From NCBI RefSeq assembly GCF_000372725.1, contig NW_005201113.1, positions 192,218-256,217 of the forward strand: a stretch of 64,000 nucleotides of DNA, in the 5' to 3' direction. Origin of the DNA: Emiliania huxleyi CCMP1516 (lineage: Eukaryota; Haptophyta; Isochrysidales; Noelaerhabdaceae). How positions within the stretch are numbered: position 1 is the stretch's first letter; every line of letters begins with the position of its first letter. Below, piece after piece: positions 29,670-43,023 of the stretch. The translations under genes and the position numbers were made by a program. The notes below the pieces were generated by a model, which did no database searches, was not told the DNA's origin, and worked only from the letters and a program-made list of their open reading frames with translations.

Positions 29670-30887
29670 CTACTCGTCGTCGGAGTCGTCCGAGTCGTCG
29701 TCGTCCGAGTCGTCGTCGTCCGAGCCGTCGTCCTCGGTCTCCGGCGTCGGGAGCTCGCCGCCGCCAATCACGCCGGCCGACCGCGCGTCGCTCACCGCAA
29801 ACGCAGCGATGTCGAAGAGGAAGGGCTCTGCTCCGAAGTTGAAGCGGCAGCGGTCACCGTCCTCGTGCAGCGCCACCGTCGGGTAAAGTCGGGGGCAAAG
29901 TCGGGACAGGCAGCAGTTCTCAAAGGCAGTGCCCTGCAGCTTGCCATTTTTTGTGAAGAAGACGGAGCGGCGGCGTAGGTCGAGCCCGCAGCCCACCGTG
30001 TCGACCGCTGAGCCGCGGTGGCCCCCGAAGGGCTCGCCGAAGGTGACGCCGTTCATGATCGCGCCGTTCGTGCGAGGGCCCGCGACCGCGTCGTGGCGCC
30101 ACTTCGCGCCGTCATCGCTGTGGTAGCCGTACGCCGTGCTCCGCCAGCCGATGTGCAGTGCACGCTGTCCATCGTACGCCGAGCCGACCGTGACGCCGAC
30201 CGAAGAGGCGCTCGTGGAGACCTCAAAGTACGCGAGCTCGTCCTCGATACACTGGAGCGGGCGGCGGCCGCGCAGCACGAGACCATGGTGTCTGTACGTC
30301 AAAGTCTGTAGGCCGACGGCCGTCGAGAAGCCGTGTTCGTCGACCTGCACCTGCCCCGATCCGCCCAGCAGGTTTACAAACTCGAAGCCAGTGTGGCGGC
30401 GTCGGAAGCGAAGCCGCCACTGTCCGTGCAAATTCTGCGGCTGCACGTGGAGCGCTTCCTCGTCAAGAGTTGAGGCGGCGTAGTCTTCTGCGCTGAGGGT
30501 CTCTCCAAACAGGGGAGGGAGGGAATAAGCGCGGGTCATGACCTCGATCTGATCTCGAAGGTACCGTTCCCACGCGACGAGATTCACGGGTTTGACTCTC
30601 CACGTCCCGTCCGCCTCATTGTCCAACACCTGCGCCACCCGACCGTTCAGGTCTGGCCTCGCAGTCAGCCCGGAGAGCTCGACAAAACAGCCCACGCGGA
30701 CGTCGCGCAGCGGCGGCTCCGCCGACCCCACCCGCGGACCCCAGACCTTGCGGTAGAGCGCGCGCCACACGCGGTCGTCGCGGCCCTGAACGCGCCACAG
30801 CCGTGCGACCGCTGCCGCCGCAACGAGTGCGTGCGCGTCCGGGAGCTGCGCGAGGATTGTGCAGAGCAGGTCGGGGTCCTCAAGCAC
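29670..30887 (-). CDS. F-box and SPRY-domain protein, 5' end unresolved
   Basis: The open frame gives 405 residues, but its first codon is GTG and the frame continues upstream without an ATG before a stop, so the true start is probably in an upstream exon. LLCTILAQLPDAHALVAAAA, then VARLWRVQGRDDRVWRALY is an F-box. Residues of about 215-370 are a SPRY/B30.2 domain: LAYFEVSTSASSVGVTVGSA, LHIGWRSTAYGYHSDDG, VDTVGCGLDLRRRSVFFTKN. The tail is almost purely Asp/Ser (SDDDDSDDDDSDDSDDE). It is likely an SCF substrate receptor. The acidic tail is encoded by a GTC/GTCGTC run that may expand and contract. Confidence 0.85.
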   Translation of the reverse strand: MLEDPDLLCTILAQLPDAHALVAAAAVARLWRVQGRDDRVWRALYRKVWGPRVGSAEPPLRDVRVGCFVELSGLTARPDLNGRVAQVLDNEADGTWRVKPVNLVAWERYLRDQIEVMTRAYSLPPLFGETLSAEDYAASTLDEEALHVQPQNLHGQWRLRFRRRHTGFEFVNLLGGSGQVQVDEHGFSTAVGLQTLTYRHHGLVLRGRRPLQCIEDELAYFEVSTSASSVGVTVGSAYDGQRALHIGWRSTAYGYHSDDGAKWRHDAVAGPRTNGAIMNGVTFGEPFGGHRGSAVDTVGCGLDLRRRSVFFTKNGKLQGTAFENCCLSRLCPRLYPTVALHEDGDRCRFNFGAEPFLFDIAAFAVSDARSAGVIGGGELPTPETEDDGSDDDDSDDDDSDDSDDE

Positions 30888-31037
30888 AAGCGTCGAAGTC
30901 TCTGCGGCCGCGCTCTCCTTGCACCGGACAAGAGTGCGCTGGCGCGTTCTTCCCGGCTGTGAAGCCGCATTGCGAGCCGGGGACTACTCTCGCGCACGCT
31001 CTATCGTATTCGGGTAGGAGCATACGCATGAGACCTT

Positions 31038-31862
31038 TTAACGACTGTGGCTGGACCCAGAGGTCGCGCCTAGGCGCCTTCGTTCGAGCTCCTTCGGGTC
31101 CTCCCCCGGCTTCATCGCTAGCATCGCAATCCAGTCATTCCCGCGGATACGCTTCTCCTGCCCCTGCGGCCGTTCCAGCCGTGGTTCCACGCGTCGGCCG
31201 TCCACCCCGCTCGTGGGGGGGGGCCTAGCTCTCGTCTCCCCTCGGGAGGGGGGGGGGGCAGGGCCCGGATTCGCCGACGGCCCCGCCTCTCCCCCCCTCC
31301 GCTCCGCATCGGGCCGCAGACTGCGCAGTAGTCGCGTCGCCTCCCCCTTCGCCCGGTCCTCCTCGATTCGGTCCCTCACTGACCGGATATCAAAGGCCGA
31401 GTTGTGTTCGGATAGCGGCCCGCCGATGCCACCCGCCTCTTCACACGGCAAACGTACGCCTTCAGCGCCTGCTCCCCCGACTGTGTCGGTCCCGGTGCAA
31501 TGTCGTTGACGAGGTAGTCCTCCCCCTCCCACCGGAAAACCTGTCCAAGAAGGTCCGTCGAGCCAACCAGTCGTCTCGCCAGGCTCCGCACTTCCCGCGG
31601 CTGCACCGGCCTGAGAACGCCGGTGCTGACCGCGAGCGACAGACCTATCGCCCTAAGCTCCGCCAGGACCGCCTTCTCGCCCGCCGCCGCGGCCGCCCGA
31701 TCCATCTCGGCCCCTCGAATTGCCTCCTCCCGTCTTCTTGCTCTGTCTGCCGCCGGCACGAACCTCGTCGGGCTGCCTCGTGTCCTTCCTGGCAAGATCC
31801 GCGTCGGGGCCGGCCGATCCGCCTGTGCCGCCCCGGCTCGGGGTGCGGTCGCGCCCTTGTAA
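31038..31862 (-). other. Open frames of unknown origin, possibly repeat-borne
   Basis: Minus-strand frames contain LLGQVFRWEGEDYLVNDIAP, EQALKAYVCRVKRR and, in another frame, RGNDWIAMLAMKPGEDPKEL. The composition (hydrophilic, Arg-rich, with short W-x-G-x-x-Y blocks) is like the ORFs at 60242-61230. No family recognised and no complete gene model. Confidence 0.3.
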
Positions 31863-31882
31863 AATTCTCTTTCGCCAATGCG

Positions 31883-33947
31883 ATGACGGAGCCCGCAGAC
31901 GCCTTCGAGTGGGACTTTGCCGATGAGCACCTCCTCGTCCTGCTCGCCCACCTCCCGACACAGCAGCTCCTCCGCTGCGCGCGCGTCAGCCGCCAGTTCC
32001 GCGCCATCGCCGGCGAGCTGATGCGGCGCGGCCTCTCTCCCGGCAGCGCTTGCCACGCGCACTGGGCGGCGGGGACGGTCGAGTGGGCCGCGGGCGAGGC
32101 GCTGGCCGTGGCGCGCGGCGAGGTGGAAGACCTCTCCTCGGAGGGCCCGCGCCGGCGCAAGGCCGGCGCCTCTGCCGCCGCCAAGGCGAGCATCGTCGTC
32201 GCGATGCTGCGGCTGGCGACGGCGCAGGCGTTCAAGGGGCTCGCCTGTGGCGCGGTGCCCGACGTCGCGTTTGTGTTTGCCACCGACAGCCTCTGTGCGT
32301 CCAAGGCCAAGACCTGCGACCTCGCGGATAGCCTCTCGCGGCTGCTGCCTCCGTCGACGCTAGTCATCGCAACGCGCTCCACCGGCGTCATCGGGCCTGC
32401 TCCGTGCGCCGCTGAGGCCTACGACGACGGAGCCGCGGGATGGGACGCGCCCGCCGTCGAGATTGAGGACGGCCGCGCGCTGGTCGTACTGCTCGGCGCG
32501 CTGCCGGGACGGGAGGTGTCCTGGTTCGTCGGCCAGGCTTGCGGCACTTTGACACGGCACGAGGGCGCGTGGTGGCAGCAGTCGCTGGCCGCCCCGCCGC
32601 CGCCGCCGCCAGCACGCACGCACGGCGATCCAACTCCACCCGGCCAGACACTTCGCGACTTCGTCGACGGCGGCGAGCCGGGGTGCGGCTTCGCCTGCCT
32701 CTCGACGAGCTGTGAGCGTGAACAGCGCCTCTTCACGCCTCCAGTGTGAACAGGCGCGGCTTCGTCTGCCTCTCGACGCCGCGCCTCGACAAGATGGAGA
32801 GGGACCTCTTCCACCCTCAAACCGGCGCCGTCGAGCAGTCCTCGCGCGGCGACGCGGGCTTCGCTCTCGCGGGCGGCGTGGCGGAGGTGGTGGCGTTGCG
32901 CGCGCCACGCCGCAGCGCGAGCTCGCTGGGCTCCTCCTCCTCCGCCGCCGCAGCCGACGGCGCGGTGGCAGTGAGCGCCCTGCTGCTCCGATTTTCCGCC
33001 GCCGAGGGCACCGCCGAAGAGGCGCGGCCGCAGTTCACCAGCGCGACACTGCCGTCGGACTTGCTGGCATGCGCCCCTGCGCCGACTTGGGCAAGGTACG
33101 CGATGCCGAGAGACAGCCGATATTCCATACCGATATACAGCGGAGTTTACCCTCCCGCACCTTGCCTAGGTACGGCGTCAGCCCCGTCTCGGCGGCTTCG
33201 GNNNNNNNNNNNNNNNNNNNNNNNNNNNNNNNNNNNNNNNNNNNNNNNNNNNNNNNNNNNNNNNNNNNNNNNNNNNNNNNNNNNNNNNNNNNNNNNNNNN
33301 NAGGTAGGGGGTAACCCCCTTTTGGGGGGTTTGGGGACTCGTCGGGGACGTCCGGAAAAGGAGCTTCCCCCGGACTCCGGGGGGAAGGCCCGCCCCCCTG
33401 GTTGTTAGGGGGGGGAATTTGGGGCAAAACCTCAAGGGGGCCCCGGTAACGCATTTGGCCGCCGCCGCCGGGCCGCCGCGGGGGCCGGGGTGCGCTATTG
33501 TTTTTGGGTGCAACGGCCGGGGTGGGATTTGATCCCCCTCCCCTGCATTGGGACCCCCCCCCCCCCCTGCAGCCCCCGCCGCCCCGCAGCCCGCCGGCTG
33601 CCCCCCCCCCCCCTGCCCGCCTCCTCCGCCGCCTCCACCGTCGCTCCCTCCTCCCTTGCCGCCGCCTCCGATGCCGCCCTCTCTCCCCTCCCGCAGGCGC
33701 GGACGGCCACCACGGAAGGCGCAACGTGGACGCGGGCGCCTTCGCGTCGCTGCTGCAGAGCGTGGCGGCCGGCGACACCGCCGAAGGCGCGCCGGCGCAG
33801 CGGCCGGTGGCAGGAATCATGGCAGGGGGCGAGTTTGGCCGGGAGGGGCCAGACTCGGACGATGAGGACTTTGCGTCTGGGGATGCGTCCGCTGGGCGCA
33901 ATACCTTGGGGCTCGCGTTTTCGTGCGTCGGCGCGATGCTCAGCTGA
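31883..33947 (+). CDS. FBXO22-like F-box and FIST-domain protein (interrupted by assembly gap)
   Basis: The ATG at 31883 is 6 bp after AAAATTCTCTTTCGCC. Exon 1 (31883-32682) has an F-box (LLVLLAHLPTQQLLRCARVS) and a FIST domain (VAFVFATDSLCAS, TGVIGPAPCAAEAY, AVEIEDGRALVVLLG, ending DGGEPG). A 71-bp GT-AG intron (32683-32753) leads to exon 2 (32754 to about 33095), RGFVCLSTPRLDKMERDLF. After the gap an exon 33697-33947 gives PVAGIMAGGEFGREG and a C-terminal strand as in FIST_C. At least one exon is hidden by the gap. FIST domains are thought to bind small ligands; FBXO22 is an SCF receptor. The intron opens with a near copy of the start of exon 2. Confidence 0.75.
33202..33301. other. Assembly gap (100 N) followed by poor sequence
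   Basis: Exactly 100 N. The next 250 bases (33302-33560) are full of G and C homopolymers and look error-rich, so the FIST gene model is unreliable here. Confidence 0.95.
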
Positions 33948-34340
33948 TTTCGGAGTGAGGCGTCGCCGTGGTCCGAGGCTGGGGCACTAGATGCGCGGCA
34001 TGCGATGCAAGGGCGCGCCCAGGGCCGGGACCTTACGTGTGCTGAGTGACGACGCACGGACGCTGCCACACCTGGCGGCCAGCGCTCCGGGAGATGTCCG
34101 AACACCCCGAACGGCGAAGGCCGCGGCTGTCCGTTTTTTGTCGTGCGAATGCGTTGCGTATCTGCAAAAAAGGTCAGCTCTCTCCGCACGGACACCTCCT
34201 CCCACCATGGTCATGCACGCCCGGTTTCGTAGAGTGTCGGGGCACCAAGTTCATGAGGCTCGCCTCACGACAAGACGCGTTGACGACACTCGACAGTACG
34301 GTACACCTCCCGCCCCCCGCTCCCCGGGGCGTCGCCTGCG

Positions 34341-35841
34341 CTACCGTCGCGCCGCGCCGCGCGCAGTGTAGACTCGCAAGCGGGTGAAGTTGAAGTACGC
34401 CTCCTCGGCGACGCCCGCGTCGCTCTCCCGCGCGTTGATGAAGGCGTTGCATGCCTGCCGTGCCCCCGACTGAGTCAGCTTGCCGACACCGCCGCTGCGC
34501 TCGCCGCCGAAGTCGCCCCACTTCGAGGCGCAGCTCTCGCCGAGCAGCTGCTGCATCCAGTTAAAGAGGAAGCCGCGCCCGACCCACCCGTCGTCGAACT
34601 GCCGCTCCCAGTCACCGCCCGCCCAGTCGCCGCAATACGCGATGTTGATCACCAGGTTGAGCGGCCTCAGCTGCTCCCTCGCAGTGGGGCAGCCCTGCAG
34701 CGGGTAGTAGGACCACATGCGGCCGACGTCCCACGTCGACGGCTCCGGGCTGCCCGCCGCCAGGTCGGCGGGCACCGCGCTGCGAGGAAAGTTCCACACC
34801 TTCATCGAACTGCTCGACCACTCAAAGACAAATGTGCCCGGCGCCGCGTTGATCTCTTTGGGGGTCGGCCAGGCGTCGTACCGATTGGGCGCGCATCCGT
34901 AGCGCGGCCCGGCCCACGGATGTGGGAAGAGGGAGTCGGTGGCGGCGGGGAAGTACTCTGTGGCGCAGTCAAAGCCCATCCCATTCTTGTCGAGGAAGGG
35001 TCCGCACTCCTGCACCGCCGTCGCGTTGAGCCGGCACTGCGCATCGGCGCCAAAGTGGAGGCTGCGGGAGAGAGCGGGGGCAAGCCATTACGCGAACTAT
35101 ACGCGGACGAGCCGACCCACGCTACCGATGGCCGAACGTCTGCGTGATGGGCGGACCGGCAGAGGGAAGGCTAGGACGCACGCACGTGCGGGCGAGCCGA
35201 GCCACTAGACACGCCGCGCACCTGGTCTTGGAGAAGAACTCGTTTGCAAACTCGAGCAGGTCGATCTCGCCGTTCTGAGGCCACGGTCCGCACCGCCCGT
35301 CGGCGGCGTCGGCGAGGTCCGAGCCGTCGCAATACATCCACAGCGCGGGCCAGACGCCGCAGCCGTGCGGCACGTGCGTGTAGCCCACCTCGAGAAGGAA
35401 GCCCTGCTCGCGCCCGTCCCACGCGTCGCGCGAGTGGATCCGCACGCTCCGCCGCAGCGGATTGCTCGCGTCGCTCGCGTCGCGCGTCCCGCCCCGCAGC
35501 ACCGCCCACCCGTCGCCCTCCTCAAGGAGACCGCTCTCGAGCGCGTCGGCGTGCGAGAGGTAACTCGTCGGTCCGCCGGTCGGGTCGGGCAGCGTGAAGT
35601 ACTGCCACTGCGCCTCGTCGAAGAAGGAGCCGCCGCCGCCGAAAAAGTCATGCGACAGCTCGTAAGCCGCCGCGCTGCCCGGGCAGTTCCCGGTGTGACG
35701 CGGGTGGAATGGCGGCAGCGAGCCGGTGCCGGCGAGGAGCGTCCCGCCGACGCCGACGAGCGCTGCTGCCGCGATGCATCGCATCGGCCAATGCGGCTGC
35801 GGCGTCGCCTTCTCCGCGGTGAGGAGCTTCTCCGTCTGCAT
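34341..35841 (-). CDS. Glycoside hydrolase family 16 (beta-glucanase-like), membrane-anchored
   Basis: 446 residues, exons 35222-35841 and 34341-35061 joined in phase 2 across a GT-AG intron of 160 bp. The ATG at 35841 lies 34 bp from CCAAGAATTCTTTTCGTC. Residues 18-42 (WPMRCIAAAALVGVGGTLLA) are a signal anchor. The GH16 core shows CGVWPALWMYCDGS and then GPWPQNGEIDLLEFANE with the E-x-D-x-x-E catalytic motif, where the first Glu is the nucleophile and the last the acid/base. Exon 2 adds FVFEWSSSSMKVWNFPRSAV, SPEPSTWDVG and LVINIAYCGDWAGGDWE, all typical of eukaryotic 1,3(4)-beta-glucanase-type GH16. It probably acts on beta-glucan in the cell wall, scales or storage glucan. It is divergent from the small gene at 35998. 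Confidence 0.9.
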
Positions 35842-35997
35842 GCCTCGTGTAGTGAGGCCGGCTTATCTCGCACAGACGAAAAGAATTCTTGGAGGCCCAC
35901 CTCCAACGCTGATACAAGAAAAAACCCATGCCGTGCCGTGCCCAGACCGGAAACTCGAGCGAGCCCAAGCAGCGCCGGGACGCTCCTCTCCACCGTG

Positions 35998-36450
35998 ATG
36001 CTCCTCGCCATCGTCGTCACCACGACGTGGCTGCGGACGGGCGTCGCCCACGACATCGTGCGCCCGCTCTCCAACGTCGCCGAGATCCCTGCCTCGCCTG
36101 CCAGGAGCGGCGTCGAGCTCATTGCTGGGCAGGTGCGCGGGTAGAGCTCTCCACTATACTCTGCCGCGATCCCGGCTGCTGCGAGCACGGCGCCGCCCGG
36201 TGCGCGCGAAATGACCCCTGCCGTTCCCGCGCGCACGCAGGTCGCCGAGGAGGACGTCGAGTGCCAATGCGCAAGCACGACAAATGTGCGCGCGTCCGCC
36301 GCCGCCATGCAGCCCCGCCCCTTCCCGCCGTCGATTTCGTCGCCGTCCGAAGCGACTCCCGCGAGGACGGCGAGGCACTTAGCTCCGTGCACTCGACCGC
36401 CCTCGCCGCTGGCAAGCTCATTCACAATCTGCTCTGCGATGGCCGTGTGA
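35998..36450 (+). CDS. Small putative membrane or secreted protein, function unknown
   Basis: Exon 35998-36132 starts MLLAIVVTTTWLRTGVAHDI (signal anchor) and ends at GGGCAG|GTGCGC. Exon 2 from 36241 gives VAEEDVECQCASTTNVRASA. Both are phase 0. The end is doubtful, because the frame runs into the 41-bp dispersed repeat at 36356-36396, so the last coding exon may stop earlier. Only 157 bp separate its start from the divergent GH16 start. No family recognised. Confidence 0.35.
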
Positions 36451-36889
36451 AGAACGACTGAGATGCGCTGCTTCTGCAGCCCCAGCCAGCTCTTGGTGGT
36501 CCAAGTCACCTCATCGAGAGGTACTGCGCCCGCGTCAGCTTGTTCTGCAGCACGTTCGCCGCCCCCCAGAGGTTCTCGCCGACCCCCCCTTCCCAAACCC
36601 ACCGAACGACTCGAACAGCAGCAGCCGCACGTCGACGTCCTTGTCCTCCCTGGCGTAGCGATACTCGCCGCCATAGGACGGTATGCGGCGATCGCCGACC
36701 ACTACCCTGCCCCCCCTAGTATGCCATCGACCAGTCCCCTGCCCCCTCTCGCCCTTGCTCTTCCTCTCTCCCTCCATTCCCTCGCCCCCATACCCCTCAC
36801 ACTCCCCTCCCTCCCCCTCCCCCTCCCCCTCGCCTCCCTCTCCCTCCTCGCGGTAGGGCCCATACGAGAGGGAGAGCCTGACATGTCTC

Positions 36890-37504
36890 GGAAGTGTCTC
36901 GGAAGTGTCTCGGAAGTGTCAGCGAGACGGCGTACGAGAGGGAGAGCCCCGCCAGCCCCGCCGCCATGGCTGCGCCGCCGCCACCCGACGCGTGCGCCGC
37001 CGCGTGCAGCCCGACGGCGAGGGCGGCCACGCCAGCGATGATGGCGTTGCCGATGGCCTCAAGCCGCACCGAGAGCCACCGGTTCGCCGCCGCCGTCGCG
37101 CGAAGCCAACCTTGATGTTTGCGTCGAGCCGCTGCCGCGCCTCGAGCCCGAAGCGGCGGGTCGCGCCAAAGGCGACGATGGAGGTCGCGCCCTGCAGCGC
37201 CTCGGAGAAGGCGGCGTAGATGGGCGACTTTGAGACGGAGTCGATCCGCTGCAGCTCGCGCGACGAGGCGCGGTAGTACCTCGCGACGACGAGGTACGCG
37301 ACGCCGAGCGGGGGGAGGCCGAAGGAGATCTGCCACGCGTTTGCGACGACGAGGAGGAGAGTGCCGATCAGGTTGAAGACGCAGAGGCCGAGTGCCTGCG
37401 GGGGGCGTGCCGGGGAGGGTCGGGCGGGGCTGCAGGGATTACGCGCCACCCCTCCTCCAGGCCGATCGCGCCTGCGTCGTCATCCGCAGCTGCACGTCCA
37501 CCAC
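36890..37504 (-). pseudogene. ABCC/MRP-type ABC transporter relic (second membrane domain only)
   Basis: Exon 37472-37504 reads VVDVQLRMTTQ. A 76-bp GC-AG intron leads to 37395 and on: ALGLCVFNLIGTLLLVVANA, then ARYYRASSRELQRIDSVSKS, PIYAAFSEALQGATSIVAFG. This is the signature of the second transmembrane domain of ABCC exporters. Near 37095-37115 the frame shifts, and the family match continues in another frame with NRWLSVRLEAIGNAI and LSLSYAVSLT. No nucleotide-binding domains are present on either side, and the next gene starts 130 bp away, so this is a truncated host gene copy with at least one frameshift (or an assembly indel). Confidence 0.7.
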
Positions 37505-37635
37505 CTGCAGGAAGGTTGGTTTGAGAAAGAATCGTGTGGGGGTGGGGCGAGGTGGGGGGATGCCTGTGGACCGATCATCCGTCCCTTCCTCTCTAGATAC
37601 ACGGCGGCGAGAATCGGCGAGCCAGGGACGACAAA

Positions 37636-40182
<2,547 letters not shown>

Positions 40183-40457
40183 AGCGTGCTGTGTTAGTTA
40201 CGAGATACATGTACATGTGCATGGTCGTTGAAAACAAACGTGCGACACTCGCGAAACCACATGCACATATGTAAGCGCGCTCTCTGCACTCTGGCTTCGC
40301 CGGCCTTTCTGTGTGCTTTCTCGCGTGTCGCCGCGAGAGCGGAGAGGTCGCTCTCTTGACCAATGCGGGCCCGGCCACACGCTAACGCTCGTGCTCCGCT
40401 CGCCGTCGCGCCTCCTCTCTGGGTGCACTCCTCCGCTCCGCATCGCGCCGCCGTGCA

Positions 40458-41415
40458 CTAGAGCCGCCCGAAGCGGCGCTCGAGAGCCGCCTCTCGCTTG
40501 GCCTCGACCGCCTTCTTGCCGCCCGCGCGCCCGGCGTCGGCTGCGGCCTCGCGCGTCCCCTCCGCCGCCGCCCTCGCCGCCTTGGCCGCCCTCTTGCTCG
40601 CCCCCTCGCTCGCGGCGGCCGCCGCCTATGGGAGAGCGCAGGCAAGCAGCGCCATACGCGTGCGCTCGAACTCTAGCGCAAGCCCGCGCAACGCGAGGCA
40701 CCTTGCTCGCAGAAACCGCCGCCTTGCCGGCGCCCTCGGCCGCGGCGCTCGTCTCCGCTGCCGCCTTGGCCGCCGCCGCCGCCGCCGCCCGCCCCGTCTC
40801 CTTGCTCGCCTCTGCGGCCGCCCGCTTCGCCTCGGCCGCCGCCTGGCCCGTCCCCTGTGCAACCGCAGCCGCCGTCTCCGCGGCCGTCTTGCTCGCCTCC
40901 TTGCCTGCGGCCGCCGCACGGGCCGCCGCCTCCGCCACCGATCGGCTCGTCTCCAGCCTCGCAGCCCGGCTCGCACTGCCCGCGGAAGACAGCGCCCCCC
41001 GCATCTCCGCCCGCACCGCCGCCGCCGCCTCCCTCAGCCCGCTCTGGCCCGCGCCCGCCATCAGCGCGCCTGGCGGCTCGACGCCAGGAGTGGAGAGGTA
41101 AGCCACCGCTGCGGCGGCGGCCACCGCCACGACGTACTTGATGCCGTCGTCGTCGCCCTCCGTACCCTTCGTCGCAAGTGCCGCCACAGCCGCGCTCTCA
41201 TCCGCCGCCCCCACCTCCGCCCTCGCCTCCGCCTCCCGCCCCGCGCTCCCCTCGCCCGGCTCCCGCTCCGCAGCCGCCTCCGCCGCTCGCCGCTCCTCCG
41301 CCGCCCGCGCCTCCGCCAAAGCCTTGTACTCCTCCTCTGCCGCCGTCGCCGCTGCCTCGCGGGCCGCCGCAGCCGCAGCCTCGTCCGCCTTCGCCCGTTC
41401 TGACACAAACTGCAA
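40458..41415 (-). CDS. Ala-rich helical protein with one membrane segment (5' end missing)
   Basis: Exon 40703-41415 (phase 0, donor GCAAG|GTGCC at 40702) and last exon 40458-40625, ending ALERRFGRL and stop. The protein is Ala/Glu/Lys-rich and highly helical (KADEAAAAAAREAAATAAEE). One hydrophobic stretch, YVVAVAAAAAVAYLS, lies near residue 95. No ATG is present in frame before an upstream stop, so the first exon is not identified; an acceptor-like TTGCAG sits at the open end. The later part, with repeats of E(A)AKxAAAE, resembles LEA-type or apolipoprotein-like amphipathic helices. Function unknown. Confidence 0.55.
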
Positions 41416-41475
41416 CTTTCAACTTCGAGTCCAAGTTCGCCTGTTCTGACAATCTGTTCTGACAATTTAAAAGAG

Positions 41476-41671
41476 GAGGAGCAGCTGCTGCCCAAGAAGA
41501 TCGAGGCCTTTGCTGGCCGGCGCGTCGTTGCCGTGTGGGCGGGATGCGACCACAGCCTCGCCCTCACCGCCGACGGAGCCATCTGGAGCTGGGGCGATGG
41601 AGATGATGGCGAGTTGGGCCACGGTGACGAGGAGGATCAGCTGCTGCCTAAGAAGATCGAGGCGTGGCCGC
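41476..41671 (+). pseudogene. RCC1-repeat cassette fragment
   Basis: Reads EEQLLPKKIEAFAGRRVVAV, HSLALTADGAIWSWG, LGHGDEEDQLLPKKIEAW, then unrelated sequence. It is one and a third repeats of the RCC1 type found at 12594-14048, beginning and ending within the QLLPKKIEA block. No start codon, stop or F-box belongs to it. Confidence 0.75.
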
Positions 41672-41875
41672 CCACGCCCGCATACTTGGAACGACTGAAA
41701 ACCGCAAATCTTTGCAGGGCGCGGGGAGAAACGCACGTCACTGCCGGGGAGGTTCGTTTCCAGTTATCGCTATCGTCATTCGGCGGTCCAAATGCATGCA
41801 GAGCCGGATACGGGAAAGGTTATTATGAAGGTCCAAGCGAAGGTTATAACGTAAGTAAAGCCGCACAGGGGAGGG

Positions 41876-42005
41876 AACTCTGGGGGGGCGCGGGGGCCCT
41901 AGAGGGTATCCAAGCGGGGGGGAGATGGGGTCCCATGGCCCGCCGCAGGCGCCGATTTTTTGGAATTTTCTTTTTTGCGCATTTTCACTTGTTTTCATTG
42001 GAATT
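41876..42005. repeat. Dispersed repeat family A, copy of second half
   Basis: Resembles 4118-4245. The surrounding sequence 41700-42140 is less GC-rich than the window average. Confidence 0.7.
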
Positions 42006-43020
42006 CGGCGTACTTGCGGCCATGCTATCACGCCTTGCGACAGCCTGTCGGCGCTGATCACCTGCATAGCTCGCGGCCTTAGTATCAAGCATTCAGTGAC
42101 GACCTGATCGTACGGCCAGTAGGAAGGTGTCCTTCCAGCTGCGTGCACGCTTCTGGCGCAATGCGCGTCGCCTCGGATTGGCTGCTGGCACTCTTGAGGC
42201 TATGCCTACACAGCCTCGCGCGCATGGGCAGTCAAGAGGGACCATGCACCTTCTCAGGACAGCGCCAGTGCCTCTCTCTTGGACCCTCCGGCAAACGTGG
42301 TGGTCTCGTGTTACCAATGTGGGACCAGTGCGGCATCGCGCCATCGACAGCTCTGAACTGCGCCTCACCACTGACCGGGAAGGCCGCCAAGTGGGCCAGC
42401 ACCGGTCGCACATTGTGGCAGCAGTCAGCAGTGCATGTCTGATAGCTAGAGCAGCAGCGTCAGGGTCTCGCAGGGTCGGATCGTGTCAAGCCTCTCGCCC
42501 GGCCGGCCGCGTGCAGACGTCGGCCCCTGTCTGCTGTCTGGAGTGATCTGTCGGCGGTCAGTACGACCAATCAGGTCGGAGTTTTCTGATGGTTGGAGGG
42601 TCTATCTGTATGTACTCCTCGAGATCTCTCCGAATCTGCCCTCTACTCAACCATACTCATTCGGGAAGTTGGTGCTAGTAGAGACTAGTACTCTGCCGGA
42701 GCTCCCCGTTTCCGCACTGTGCTGCGCGGCGCACGGTGCCTCCGGGGGCCCCCGCGCCCCCCCAGAGGGAGGGAACGGTATTAGGATTTGGTATTACGTA
42801 CACATCACTGTAGGTGAGCATGTAAACCTTCACAAACAAAATAAGAACGTACTGTGGCGACTGTACACACAAGACTCAGCGGACTGAGTACTAGGAACTA
42901 CAAAGACAAACATGGTCCATGCACTTGCAGACGCAAAGCTCACCGTGAAATCGACTGCACCTCCGCGAAGTACAACTGGCGAGCTGAGTGCAGTGCGAAA
43001 AGCACTTGGAAAAGCGCAGC
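42006..43020. other. Intergenic region, no gene seen
   Basis: Only short GC-biased frames without domain signal. It is 3' of the HECT gene on the minus strand. Confidence 0.4.
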
Positions 43021-43023
43021 AGA

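Noticed and set aside
28945-29842. Candidate TspO- or membrane-like gene
   Set aside because: No frame keeps a family motif over more than a few residues; the apparent hydrophobic parts are in different frames.
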